From contig JADJWQ010000004.1 of the NCBI GenBank assembly GCA_016716265.1, positions 124,001-188,000 of the forward strand: a stretch of DNA of 64,000 nucleotides. Direction: 5' to 3'. A program made the translations under genes and the position numbers. The notes below the pieces were generated by a model. The model was not told the DNA's origin. It made no database searches and saw nothing but the letters and a program-made list of their open reading frames with translations. Numbering within the stretch: the stretch's first letter is position 1; each line of letters opens with the position of its first letter. This document shows, piece by piece, positions 1-11,734 of this stretch. Source of the DNA: Planctomycetota bacterium. GTDB lineage: Bacteria > Planctomycetota > UBA1135 > UBA2386.

Positions 1-2
1 TC

Positions 3-1115
3 GACGCCGCGGACGTGCTGTTCCTGCGCACGTTGCTCGCCGCGGCGATCGCGACGATCGAGCTCGCCAGCGACCTCGACCTCGGCGTCGACGGCTTCGA
101 GCTGACCCGCCGGGGCGCGCCGCGAACGTCGCTGCAGGCGCGGCTCGACGTCGAGCCGGACTTCGGTCGGCTGCGCTCCGCGCCGGACGCCCGCACGCTC
201 GAAGCGGTGCGCGCGGCGCTGTTCGCGTGGATCGAGACCTTCGAGTCGGTCGCGGCCGAGGACGACCCGCAGGGCAACGACCTGCTCGTGCTGCCGAGCT
301 CGTTCGACGCCGAGCGCTTCGACCTGTGGCGCGCGAACCTGCAGGGTCTCGAGACCGCGCTCGGCGACGGCACCGCGGTGCGCTTCGTTCCCGAGTCCGA
401 CGCCGGCAGCCTGCTCGTGCACCCGCGACCTGCGCTCGAGAACGGGCGCGTCGATCCGCGTGCGCTGCTGCCGGCGCTGTTCCGGTTCGTGCCGCTGGCC
501 GGGACGCTGCCCGACCCGACCGCGGGTGGGCTGTTCCCCGAGCTCGATCAGGCGCGCGCGACGCAGCTGCTCGGCCTGTTCGACCGCCACACGCCGCCGC
601 GTGCGACGATCGTCGCCGACGGGCTGCTCGACGACTGGCCGGCGAGCGCCGAGGCGCTGCTGCCGGCCGACCCGGTCGGCGACGCCGGTGGGGACGGCGC
701 GCTGCGCGCCGTCGACGTCGAGCGCGTGTTCTTCGCCGAGTCCGACGACGAGCTCGCGTTCCGGATCGACGTCGCCGACGGCCCGATCGCGTACCGCTCG
801 TCGCAGGCGTCGATCTACCTGATCCGGATCCGCGAGGTCGGCGATTCGGGCTTCGAGCATCGCATCGACATCGAGCTGGTCCCGCGCCTCGAGGATGTCG
901 AGGTGCGCGTCGGCCGCGACGGCACCGCGCGCACCGTGCGCGCCAGCGCGGCGGTCGGCGGAGGCGCGGTGGAGGTCGTGCTCGACCGCTTCCAGCTCCT
1001 CGACCCCGACGAGCCGGTGCTCGACCGCTCGGTCCACGTGCGTGCCGAGGCGATCGGCCTGCTCGGCCCGCAGCGCGCGAGCGACGCATCGCGGAGCTTC
1101 CTGGTCCGCTTCTGA
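3..1115 (+). CDS. Partial protein with C-terminal CBM9/DOMON-like domain
   Basis: The reading frame is open to the left edge, so the true start lies outside the window; the first possible internal start is a GTG at 15. The C-terminal third (from about residue 198 of that version) carries an I-x-x-DG-x-L-x-DW segment followed by alternating hydrophobic strands and an Asp-Val pair. This resembles CBM9/DOMON-like beta-sandwich domains that often end secreted planctomycete enzymes. The N-terminal part is unrecognised; it has a WIETFESV helix and a segment rich in Asp and Leu. The next gene starts 27 bases downstream on the same strand. The domain call is from pattern only; no function is assigned. 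Confidence 0.6.
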   Translation, partial: DAADVLFLRTLLAAAIATIELASDLDLGVDGFELTRRGAPRTSLQARLDVEPDFGRLRSAPDARTLEAVRAALFAWIETFESVAAEDDPQGNDLLVLPSSFDAERFDLWRANLQGLETALGDGTAVRFVPESDAGSLLVHPRPALENGRVDPRALLPALFRFVPLAGTLPDPTAGGLFPELDQARATQLLGLFDRHTPPRATIVADGLLDDWPASAEALLPADPVGDAGGDGALRAVDVERVFFAESDDELAFRIDVADGPIAYRSSQASIYLIRIREVGDSGFEHRIDIELVPRLEDVEVRVGRDGTARTVRASAAVGGGAVEVVLDRFQLLDPDEPVLDRSVHVRAEAIGLLGPQRASDASRSFLVRF

Positions 1116-1142
1116 CTTCGTTCGAGGTCCTGCGCCGACGCC

Positions 1143-1679
1143 GTGGCCGCGCTCCGCGATACCTGCTGGTGCCTCGCGTTCGCCGCGCTCGCGGTGACCC
1201 CGTGGTGGCTGCGGCCTGCCGACCCGGCTCTGCATGCGCGGCCCGAGGTCGCCGCGCGGCCGGCGCCGGTGTTGCGCGAGCTGACCGACCTGCGGGTGCC
1301 GGCGCGCGACGGCCTGCCCGCGTGGCGCGCGGCCACCGCGCAGCCCCGGCCGTGGGAGGGTCTCGGTGGCTTCGCGCTCGGCGGGACCCTCGACGCGCTC
1401 GAGCTGCGCGACGTGACCGTATCGCTCGGGACCGACGGCGTGGTGCTCGCTGCGGAGCGCGGCGTCGCGACCCGCGTCGCGCTCGAGCTCGCCGGCGTGC
1501 GCGGCCGCGGTCCCGCGGGCGAGCGCCTGCGTGCCGGCGACTGCGTGCTGCGTGGCGGAATCGCGAGCTTCACCGGCGCGGTCGCCTGGCTCGCGCCGGG
1601 CGATGGGGTGCCGGTCGACGTGCAGCTCGATCAGACGCTCCCGCTCGCGGAGCTCGCGGCGCGGCTGGCCAAGCCATGA
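1143..1679 (+). CDS. Small exported hypothetical protein
   Basis: This 178-residue protein starts at GTG. Residues 1-22 form a short hydrophobic segment containing CWCLAFAALAV, probably a signal or membrane anchor. The remainder is a Val/Leu/Ala-rich region with alternating strands (LRDVTVSLGTDGVVL) that looks like a beta-rich exported domain. No family is recognised. Its TGA stop overlaps the ATG of the following membrane glycosyltransferase gene (ATGA), so the two are probably translationally coupled and may work together at the membrane. Confidence 0.6.
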   Translation: MAALRDTCWCLAFAALAVTPWWLRPADPALHARPEVAARPAPVLRELTDLRVPARDGLPAWRAATAQPRPWEGLGGFALGGTLDALELRDVTVSLGTDGVVLAAERGVATRVALELAGVRGRGPAGERLRAGDCVLRGGIASFTGAVAWLAPGDGVPVDVQLDQTLPLAELAARLAKP

Positions 1680-2869
1680 GCGGGCGCTGGCTGCGCGACC
1701 GGCTCGCACCGGCGCTCGCGGGGCTCGCGGCCGCGGCGGCGCTGCTCGCGCTCGCCGGTGGCGGGGATCCACTCGCGGCGCTGCGCGCGCTCGACCACGG
1801 CGACCTGCTGCTCGGCGATGCGCGGCTGTTCTTCCTGCCCCAGGGCCGCGCGGTGCTCGCGAGCGCACCGGGCGCGCACCTGCACGTCGCGCAGAGCTAC
1901 CTGACGCCCGGCGCCGCGCTGGCGTTCGCGCCGCTCGCGGCGCTGCCGGACGGCGGGATCGCCGTCCTGTGGGTGGCGGTCGGGCTCGCGGTGGTCGCGC
2001 TCGCGTCGCTGGCCGCCCGCTTCGCCGGTTGCCGGGAGCCGCGGTCGCGCGCGGCGATCGCGTTCGCCGTCGGCTGCTCGGCGCCGGTGCTGCACGGCCT
2101 CAAGTGGGCGCCGACCAGCACCTGGGCGCTGCTGGCGCTCGCCGGCGCGGCGCTCGCGCTCGAGGGCGGTCGCGCGCGGCGGGCGGCGCTGCTGGTCGGG
2201 GTCGCGATCGTCGCGAAGCCCTGGGCGGTGCTCGCGATACCGGCGCTGCCCGGGTCCCGCGCCCGGTTGACCGCGCTCGCGACGGCCGCGGCGCTCGGCC
2301 TCGCGCTGCCCGCGCTCGTGCTCGGCCCGACGGCGACCTGGAGCTACTGCGCCGACCTCGTCGCCGACGTCGGAGCGCGGCGCGCGAACTTCGCCGTCGA
2401 TCCCAACTCGCAGGCGCTCGGCCACGTGCTGGCGCGCTACCTGCGCGTGCCCGCCGCGGACCGGCTGGCGTGGTCCGGTGCCCTCGCGCTGCCGGCCGCG
2501 CTGCTCGCGATCGGCTGGCTCGCGGTCCTCGCGCGCCGGCCAGTCGCGCGCCCGCGGGCGGCGACCCTGTGGCCACTGCTCGCGATACCCGCGCTCGTGC
2601 CGACCGCCTGGCCGCACGACCTGCAGGTCGTCGCGCTGCTGCTGCCGGCGGCGTTCGTCGCGCGGCGTGGCCGGGCGGCCCGGAGCGCGCTCGCGGTGGC
2701 GTGGGCGGCACAGTCGGTGGGCGCCGTCTGGCTGGGTGGCCCGCGCTGGTTCGGTGCGCTCGGCCTGCCGCTGGCCGCGGTGGCGATCGTGGCGGCGGTG
2801 CGCGTCGCGGCCGCGCGCCGCGATCATCCCGCCGCCGGCTCGGCGACGTGCACGAGCGCGTCGCCCTGA
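1676..2869 (+). CDS. GT87 (DUF2029)-type membrane glycosyltransferase
   Basis: A 397-residue polytopic membrane protein with about ten hydrophobic helices. After the first helix comes a loop with GDARLFFLPQGRAVL, which fits the Asp-containing first extracytoplasmic loop of polyprenol-phosphate-sugar-dependent (GT-C fold) enzymes such as GT87/DUF2029. Conserved-looking blocks include LKWAPTSTWALL and the AKPWAVLAIPAL segment, where the K-P-W pattern is typical of DUF2029. Such enzymes transfer mannose or arabinose from a lipid carrier on the outer face of the membrane. The ATG overlaps the stop of the upstream gene. The last 46 bases overlap the convergent deacylase gene on the other strand. 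Family assignment is fairly secure; the substrate is unknown. Confidence 0.72.
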   Translation: MSGRWLRDRLAPALAGLAAAAALLALAGGGDPLAALRALDHGDLLLGDARLFFLPQGRAVLASAPGAHLHVAQSYLTPGAALAFAPLAALPDGGIAVLWVAVGLAVVALASLAARFAGCREPRSRAAIAFAVGCSAPVLHGLKWAPTSTWALLALAGAALALEGGRARRAALLVGVAIVAKPWAVLAIPALPGSRARLTALATAAALGLALPALVLGPTATWSYCADLVADVGARRANFAVDPNSQALGHVLARYLRVPAADRLAWSGALALPAALLAIGWLAVLARRPVARPRAATLWPLLAIPALVPTAWPHDLQVVALLLPAAFVARRGRAARSALAVAWAAQSVGAVWLGGPRWFGALGLPLAAVAIVAAVRVAAARRDHPAAGSATCTSASP

Positions 2870-3795
2870 TGCACGGTCGGGTCGAGCGACAGGCCGATCA
2901 CGCGGCCGGTCGGGACCGTCACGCGGATCGGCACCGCGTCGCGCCCGAGCGCGTCCGCGACCTCGCCGATCACCTGGCCGCGCTCGACCCGCGCGCCGAG
3001 CGCACACGACAGTCGGGCCAGCCCACCGCGCGGCGAGCGCACCCACGCGCTGTGCCGCGCGAACGTCGTCGCGCGCGGGCTGCGGCCGCCGCCGCGCCGC
3101 AGCATGCCGAGGTGCGCGAGCACCTGCAGGCAGCCGCGCACGCCGGCGCGGATCGCGGCCGCGTCGAAGCGCTGCGCCTCGCCGCCCTCGTAGACGAGCA
3201 CGCGCGTGCCGTGCCGTGCGGCCGCCGCGCGCAGCGAGCCGTCGGGCTGCCGACCGTGCAGCGTGACCGGCGCGCCGAACGCCTGCGCGCAGGCCCGCGT
3301 CGTCGGGTCGTCGAGATCGGCGCGCACGTGTGGGAGGTTCGTGCGGTTCCGCGTCCCGGTGTGCAGGTCGATGCCGACGACGCAGCGGGACACGACGTGT
3401 TCGACGAACCGCCGCGCGAGCCGCGAGGCGAGCGCACCGTGCGCCGAGCCCGGGAACGAGCGATTGAGATCGCGGCCGTCGGGCAGGTAGCGCGACCGCT
3501 GCAGGAAGCCGAACACGTTGAGGAGCGGTGCGGCGAGCAGCGTGCCGGCGAGCCGCTCCGGCGTCACCGCGGCGAGCACGCGGCGGACGATGTCGACTCC
3601 GTTGAGCTCGTCGCCGTGCACGCAGGCGCTGACGAACACCGCCGGCCCGGCCCGGCGGCCATGCACGACGCGCAGTGGGATCGTCAATGGCGTGCCGCTC
3701 GGCAGCCGGGCGGCCGCGAGCTCGACGTCGGCGGTGCTGCCCGGTGCGACGACCGCGTCGGCGATCTCGAACGGCTGGCGGGTGCGCTCAGCCAC
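2824..3795 (-). CDS. Succinylglutamate desuccinylase/aspartoacylase-like zinc deacylase
   Basis: A 323-residue member of the AstE/AspA (M14-like) family. The zinc motif is VHGDELNG (His59, Glu62), followed by the substrate-binding DLNRSFPG motif at about 110-118 and the third zinc ligand in DLHTG at about 142-146. VYEGGE near residue 200 supplies the likely catalytic Glu. The C-terminal part is a small beta domain. It is the last gene of a minus-strand operon with rimK (8-base overlap) and a retropepsin-like protease. This trio recurs in many bacteria, so a role in trimming or releasing glutamate-type modifications is a reasonable inference. Actual substrate unknown; the catalytic machinery looks intact. 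Confidence 0.85.
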   Translation of the reverse strand: MAERTRQPFEIADAVVAPGSTADVELAAARLPSGTPLTIPLRVVHGRRAGPAVFVSACVHGDELNGVDIVRRVLAAVTPERLAGTLLAAPLLNVFGFLQRSRYLPDGRDLNRSFPGSAHGALASRLARRFVEHVVSRCVVGIDLHTGTRNRTNLPHVRADLDDPTTRACAQAFGAPVTLHGRQPDGSLRAAAARHGTRVLVYEGGEAQRFDAAAIRAGVRGCLQVLAHLGMLRRGGGRSPRATTFARHSAWVRSPRGGLARLSCALGARVERGQVIGEVADALGRDAVPIRVTVPTGRVIGLSLDPTVHQGDALVHVAEPAAG

Positions 3796-4693
3796 GGATC
3801 CGGTCGCGCGGGTTGCCGGGTCGCGCGTTCTTCTCGATGAACTCGATGATCTTGCCGGCGACGTCGACGCCCGAGGCGGCCTCGATGCCCTCGAGCCCCG
3901 GCGACGAGTTCACCTCGATGACGACCGGCCCGTGGTTGCTGCGCAGCATGTCGACGCCGGCCACGCCGAGGCCCAGCGCCTTCGCCGAGCGCACCGCGGT
4001 GCTGCGCTCCTCGGGCGTCAGCTTGACCGCCTCGGCGGTGCCGCCGCGGTGCAGGTTGGCGCGGAACTCGCCGGGTGCGCTGCGCCGGCGCATCGCGGCG
4101 ACGACCTTGTCGCCGACGACCAGCGCCCGCAGGTCCGCGCCGTCCGCTTCGCGGATGAACTCCTGCACGAGGATGTTCGCGTCGAGCCCGCGGAACGCCT
4201 CGATCACCGACTCGGCGGCCTTGCGGTTCTCGCACAGCACGACGCCGATCCCTTGCGTGCCCTCGAGCAGCTTGACCACGAGCGGGGCGCCGCCGACCAG
4301 GCCGATCAGCCCGTCGATGTCCTTGGTCGAATGCGCGAAGCCGGTGACCGGCAGGCCGATGCCCTTCGACGCGAGGATCTGCAGCGAGCGCAGCTTGTCG
4401 CGCGAGCGCGAGATCGCCAGCGAGCTGTTCAACGGGTAGGTCTCGGCGCTCTCGAACTGCCGCACGACGGCGGTCCCGTAGAACGTGTAGCTCGCGCCGA
4501 TCCGGGGGATGACCGCGTCGAAGCCGAGCAGCGGCTTGCCGCCGTAGATCACCGCCGGGCGGTGGCTCGCGACGCTGATGTAGCAGCGCAGGTAGTCGAT
4601 CACGGGCGCCTCGTGGCCGCGCTGCACCGCGGCCTCCTTGAGGCGGCGGGTCGAGTACAGGGAGCTCTTGCGGGACAGGATGCCGATCTTCAT
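3788..4693 (-). CDS. rimK: RimK: alpha-L-glutamate ligase (ribosomal protein S6 modification)
   Basis: A 301-residue protein, the usual RimK length. It opens with MKIGILSRKSSLYST and shows the ATP-grasp features VVKLLEGTQGIGV, QEFI.EADGADLRALVVG and VIEVNSSPGLEGIE, the last containing the Mg-binding Glu/Asn. RimK enzymes add glutamate residues post-translationally to the C terminus of ribosomal protein S6 or related targets, using ATP. The start was chosen at the ATG whose first bases overlap the stop of the upstream protease gene (ATGA). The frame stays open further upstream, but that stretch is arginine-rich and lacks family similarity. Operon with the protease and the zinc deacylase. Confidence 0.95.
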   Translation of the reverse strand: MKIGILSRKSSLYSTRRLKEAAVQRGHEAPVIDYLRCYISVASHRPAVIYGGKPLLGFDAVIPRIGASYTFYGTAVVRQFESAETYPLNSSLAISRSRDKLRSLQILASKGIGLPVTGFAHSTKDIDGLIGLVGGAPLVVKLLEGTQGIGVVLCENRKAAESVIEAFRGLDANILVQEFIREADGADLRALVVGDKVVAAMRRRSAPGEFRANLHRGGTAEAVKLTPEERSTAVRSAKALGLGVAGVDMLRSNHGPVVIEVNSSPGLEGIEAASGVDVAGKIIEFIEKNARPGNPRDRIRG

Positions 4694-5208
4694 GGCTGGG
4701 GCCGGCCGGAGCTTCGGGTGCGGGTGCGGCGCCCGGCGAGGAACGACGCGGCGGGGTCGACGAGGAACCGGCCGCGCAGGTCGGCGCGGCCGAGCAGCAT
4801 GCGGAACCCCATCGCGTCGCGGCGCGACAGGGTCATCTCGGTGGTCCAGGTGAGGCCGTGCAAGGCGATGTCCATCAGCACGACGAGGCGGAGCTCGCGC
4901 AGGCCGTTCGAGCTGGTGATCCAGCGCTGGCCGACGACCTCGGCCTCGACCGCCACGGCGCCGGCCGCGCTGCGCTGGCGGGGATGGATCTCGAAGCTCG
5001 CGAACCGCCGCCCGTGTCGCTCGGCCACCGCCACGTCGAACGCGTGGAGCGCCGACGAGCGCGCGCCGGTGTCGATCTTCGCCTTGATCGCCGGCACGTC
5101 GAGGCCCGGCAGCGCGACCCACTCGCGCCAGCCGACGAGCGGCAGGTTCGCGCGGGACCGGCCGGTGGCGGCTGGCGGATCGCCGGGCTGTCTCGCGTCG
5201 GTCCTCAT
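4690..5208 (-). CDS. Retropepsin-like 'ATP-dependent zinc protease' (RimB type)
   Basis: A 172-residue protein with the family signature WREWVALP..DVPAIKAKIDTGARSSALHA. The DTGA at residues 46-49 is the aspartic-protease (retropepsin) catalytic triplet. Family members were long called ATP-dependent zinc proteases, and some were later shown to be retropepsin-like enzymes that remove the glutamate tails RimK adds. A second signature, MGFRMLLGRADL..RFLVDP, closes the domain. It is the first gene of the operon and overlaps rimK by four bases. The start ATG at 5208 gives a 20-residue polar extension before the domain; a later start is possible. Confidence 0.88.
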   Translation of the reverse strand: MRTDARQPGDPPAATGRSRANLPLVGWREWVALPGLDVPAIKAKIDTGARSSALHAFDVAVAERHGRRFASFEIHPRQRSAAGAVAVEAEVVGQRWITSSNGLRELRLVVLMDIALHGLTWTTEMTLSRRDAMGFRMLLGRADLRGRFLVDPAASFLAGRRTRTRSSGRPQP

Positions 5209-5292
5209 CCGATGGTTGATCGCGGGCCGATCCTAGGCTCTTCTCCAGGACACTGCCCTCGTGCTTCGCCGATTCGGAAGGGGCTGCCGTCC

Positions 5293-5601
5293 ATGAACAT
5301 GCTCGATTCCCGCGCAGTCCGCCTCGCACTCGCGGGCGCACTGGCGCTGCTCGCCACCGCCTGCTCGTCGACCCGCGAGCTGATGATCAAGTCCGATCCG
5401 CCGCAGGCCGCCGCGATCTATGTCAACGGAGAGAGCGTCGGCTCGACGCCCCGCAAGGTCGTCGTCTCGTTCGATCCCTACACGCGCGTGTGGATCCAGG
5501 TCGTGAACCACGAGACGTTCCGGCTCTGGGAGAACACCTACGACAAGGACACGTGGCCCGAGGAGGACGAGGTCGTCGTCAGCCTCGGTGGTGCCCGGTG
5601 A
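5293..5601 (+). CDS. PEGA-domain lipoprotein
   Basis: A 102-residue protein with a type II signal peptide; the LLATACSS lipobox puts the lipidated Cys near residue 25. After it comes a PEGA-type segment (SDPPQAAAIYVNGESVGSTP) built from short strands, as found in surface lipoproteins of delta-proteobacteria and planctomycetes. The start ATG is preceded by a GGAAGGGG ribosome-binding site. The next lipoprotein begins 23 bases downstream on the same strand, so the two are probably co-transcribed. Precise function unknown; an envelope-associated binding role is likely. Confidence 0.8.
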   Translation: MNMLDSRAVRLALAGALALLATACSSTRELMIKSDPPQAAAIYVNGESVGSTPRKVVVSFDPYTRVWIQVVNHETFRLWENTYDKDTWPEEDEVVVSLGGAR

Positions 5602-5624
5602 GCTGCTCTGAGGAGGTCCACGCG

Positions 5625-5990
5625 ATGAACACGCAAACGATCGTCCGCCGCTCGGCGCTCGCCGCCCTGCTCGCCGTCTGCGCCGCCGGCTTCACGTCAT
5701 GCGGCTCGGTGCCGACCCGCGAGTTCCGCTTCGAGGTCCGCGACCTGAAGAACGCTCCCGTCGAGGCCTGGATCGACATCGAAGAGTCGCGCTTCGCGCG
5801 CGGTGGGCGCGTGCGCATCGAGACCGACGAGACCGGCCAGGCCGTGCTCCCGCTGGTGTTCCCGGGCGAGGAGACCGAGGAGGTCGGCATCCGGATCGAG
5901 CCGAAGAACCTCGACTACTACGTGCCCGCCCGCCGTGCGCTGCGGCTGACCGACCCGCCGCGCCAGCTCGTGTTCCTCTACGACAAGTGA
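5625..5990 (+). CDS. Small lipoprotein
   Basis: A 121-residue protein with signal peptide and lipobox (AAGFTSCGS, Cys near residue 26). A strong AGGAGG ribosome-binding site at 5611-5616 fixes the start. The mature part (EFRFEVRDLKNAPVEAWIDIEE) resembles a single carboxypeptidase-regulatory-like or transthyretin-type beta domain, with an ETDETGQAVLPL turn typical of these folds. It lies directly downstream of the PEGA lipoprotein and is convergent with the large kinase gene, with 2 bases between the genes. Likely an outer-membrane-associated structural or binding lipoprotein; no further assignment. Confidence 0.78.
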   Translation: MNTQTIVRRSALAALLAVCAAGFTSCGSVPTREFRFEVRDLKNAPVEAWIDIEESRFARGGRVRIETDETGQAVLPLVFPGEETEEVGIRIEPKNLDYYVPARRALRLTDPPRQLVFLYDK

Positions 5991-5992
5991 CG

Positions 5993-9796
<3,804 letters not shown>

Positions 9797-9899
9797 CGGC
9801 TCAGCTCGTTCGGGGTCGGGACGTGCAGCCGCACATCCTGCCGGTTCCCCGCGCGCAGCGGAATCCGCCTTCGCGATTCCCAGCGCCGTCGCGCGCGAC

Positions 9900-11480
9900 T
9901 CACGCCGTGGCCGGCTCGGCCTTCTTGCGGGCCTTGCCGCGGAACCGATTGCGCAGCGCGACGCCGAGCTTGCGCCGCACGTCGACCAGGTAGGTCTCGA
10001 GCTTGCGGGTCTCCTTGCCGCGCAGCGCGTTCCACGCGATCCGGAACGGCCGCAGCGGGTGGAACAGGAAGCTCGTGAGGTAGAAGTTCAACAGCAGCTT
10101 GTACTTCCACCGCGTGAGCTGGCCGGCGCTCAGGTGGTCGCAGTAGTTGTTCTCGGGCAGCAGGCGTTGCTCGTTCGCGAAGATCGGCGTCAGCAGGAAG
10201 CGATCCTCGAGGCTCACGCGGCCCCGCTCGGTCAGCTCCCGGTAGAGCTGCGTGTTCGGGATGGGGAAGAAGAACCCGACCGCGATGTCGTCGATACCGA
10301 GCCGGCCGAGCTTGCGGCACATGCGGGCGGTCTCGCGCAGGTCGTCCGCGGTGTCGTGCGGGAACGCGATGACGATGAAGATCGTGACGTTGAGCTTGTT
10401 GCGTACCGAGGCCTTGACCGCGTCCATCAGGCTCTCGGTCTTCATGCGCTTCTGGATCAGCTTGCGCGTGCGCTCGCTGCCGCTCTCCGGCGCCAATGCG
10501 AGGGAGCGCCCGCCGGTCTCGTAGAGCAGCCGCGCGACCTCGTCGTCGATGACCTCGCAGCGCGTCCCCGACGGGAATTGCCACGTGACGTTCAGCTGAC
10601 GCTGCTTCAGCTCGTTGCAGAAGTCGATGATCCAGTCGCGCTTGAGGATCGCCGTCAGGTCCTGGAACGGGAAGTTGGTCGCCCCGAAGCGCTCCTTGTA
10701 GTGCTGCATCTCGTCGACGACGTCCTTCGGGCTGCGCGCGTACCAGCGCGTCGTCCACATGTTGGGCGACGCACAATAGGTGCATTGGTACGGGCAGCCG
10801 CGGGTCGCGAGGATCGGCACCGTCTGGCCCTGGTCGAGGCCATTGATGAAGCCCTGCTGGTTGTAGACGTCGATGTCGAACAGGTCCCAGGCGGGCCACG
10901 CGATCTCGTCGACGTCCTTCTTGCGGGCGCGCGGCTCGCGGCTCTCGGTCGGGCGGCCGCCGGCGTCGCGATACCAGATGCCCTTGACCTGCGACCAGTC
11001 GACCCGGTCGACGCCGATCCGGATGCCCGAGAACACCTCGACCGCGGCCTCCTCGCCTTCGCCGCGCACCACGAAGTCGATCGGCGCCTGCTGCATCGAC
11101 AGCTCGGGCAGACCCGAGAAGTGCTCGCCGCCGCAGACGAGCGGTTTGTCGGGGAAGCGGGCCTTCAGCTTCTGGCAGATCTCGCGGACCAGCGGCCAGG
11201 AGAAGGTCCACATGTTGGTCAGGCCGAACGCCGCGGCGTCGGGGTCGAGCCGCGCGACGATCTCGTCCGGCGTCAGACCGAGTGCGTAGAGCGACTTCTT
11301 CTGCTCGCTGCGCGTGACCTGCTCGGGCGCTTCCGCGACCGCGTCGACGACCGACACCTCGAACCCGGCCTTGCGCAGCGCAGCGGCGATGTAGGCGAGC
11401 CCCAGCGGGAGGCTCGGCCTGAGCGCCGTCATCGCGTGGACGTTCAGGTAGAGCGGCGGGTGGATCAGCTGGACCTTCAT
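9900..11480 (-). CDS. B12-binding-domain radical SAM protein
   Basis: A 526-residue protein. The N-terminal region (LIHPPLYLN, then PLGLAYIAAALRKAGFEVSVVDAVAE) is a cobalamin-binding Rossmann domain of the B12-radical SAM family. The radical SAM cluster motif is TRGCPYQCTYC (Cys229, Cys233, Cys236), followed by TIM-barrel elements and ESGSERTRKLIQKR. Relatives include methyltransferases and enzymes of hopanoid, lipid and bacteriochlorophyll pathways; the substrate cannot be read from sequence. The start ATG matches the family N terminus, although the frame is open further upstream. It precedes the kinase gene on the same strand with 103 bases between them. Confidence 0.88.
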   Translation of the reverse strand: MKVQLIHPPLYLNVHAMTALRPSLPLGLAYIAAALRKAGFEVSVVDAVAEAPEQVTRSEQKKSLYALGLTPDEIVARLDPDAAAFGLTNMWTFSWPLVREICQKLKARFPDKPLVCGGEHFSGLPELSMQQAPIDFVVRGEGEEAAVEVFSGIRIGVDRVDWSQVKGIWYRDAGGRPTESREPRARKKDVDEIAWPAWDLFDIDVYNQQGFINGLDQGQTVPILATRGCPYQCTYCASPNMWTTRWYARSPKDVVDEMQHYKERFGATNFPFQDLTAILKRDWIIDFCNELKQRQLNVTWQFPSGTRCEVIDDEVARLLYETGGRSLALAPESGSERTRKLIQKRMKTESLMDAVKASVRNKLNVTIFIVIAFPHDTADDLRETARMCRKLGRLGIDDIAVGFFFPIPNTQLYRELTERGRVSLEDRFLLTPIFANEQRLLPENNYCDHLSAGQLTRWKYKLLLNFYLTSFLFHPLRPFRIAWNALRGKETRKLETYLVDVRRKLGVALRNRFRGKARKKAEPATA

Positions 11481-11634
11481 GGTGCGGGCGGCGAGGTGAG
11501 CGGCGGCGGTCCGTCCGGTCGGTCGGAGCCGCGCGAGTCTACCGGCTGGATCGGCCGGACGGGGGCCCGGATGGTAGGCCGGCGGGGGTTCGCCACCAGG
11601 GGCCGCGTCCGACCGCATCGGGGCGCCGCGCCAC

Positions 11635-11701
11635 GGGATCGGTCGCACCGAAGACTCGGCGTGGACACCCCGGCGCGGGATCGGAAGCTCGCCGTGGACA
11701 C
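11635..11701. repeat. Imperfect direct repeat upstream of glycosidase-like gene
   Basis: Two copies of GGGATCGG (11635-11642 and 11677-11684), each followed by a block close to AAGCTCGCCGTGGACAC (11651-11668 with one extra base and one mismatch; 11685-11701). They lie in the 254-base divergent gap between the radical SAM gene and the glycosidase-like gene, 34 bases before the latter's ATG. They could be paired regulator sites or a small local duplication. Confidence 0.5.
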
Positions 11702-11734
11702 GCGCGCGACGGCGCGCCACGCTCCGCGGACGTC

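Noticed and set aside
227..1675. Long Arg-rich extension upstream of the GT87 gene in the same frame
   Set aside because: It is the shadow of the two genes on the same strand in other frames; the membrane protein starts at ATG 1676, overlapping the upstream stop.
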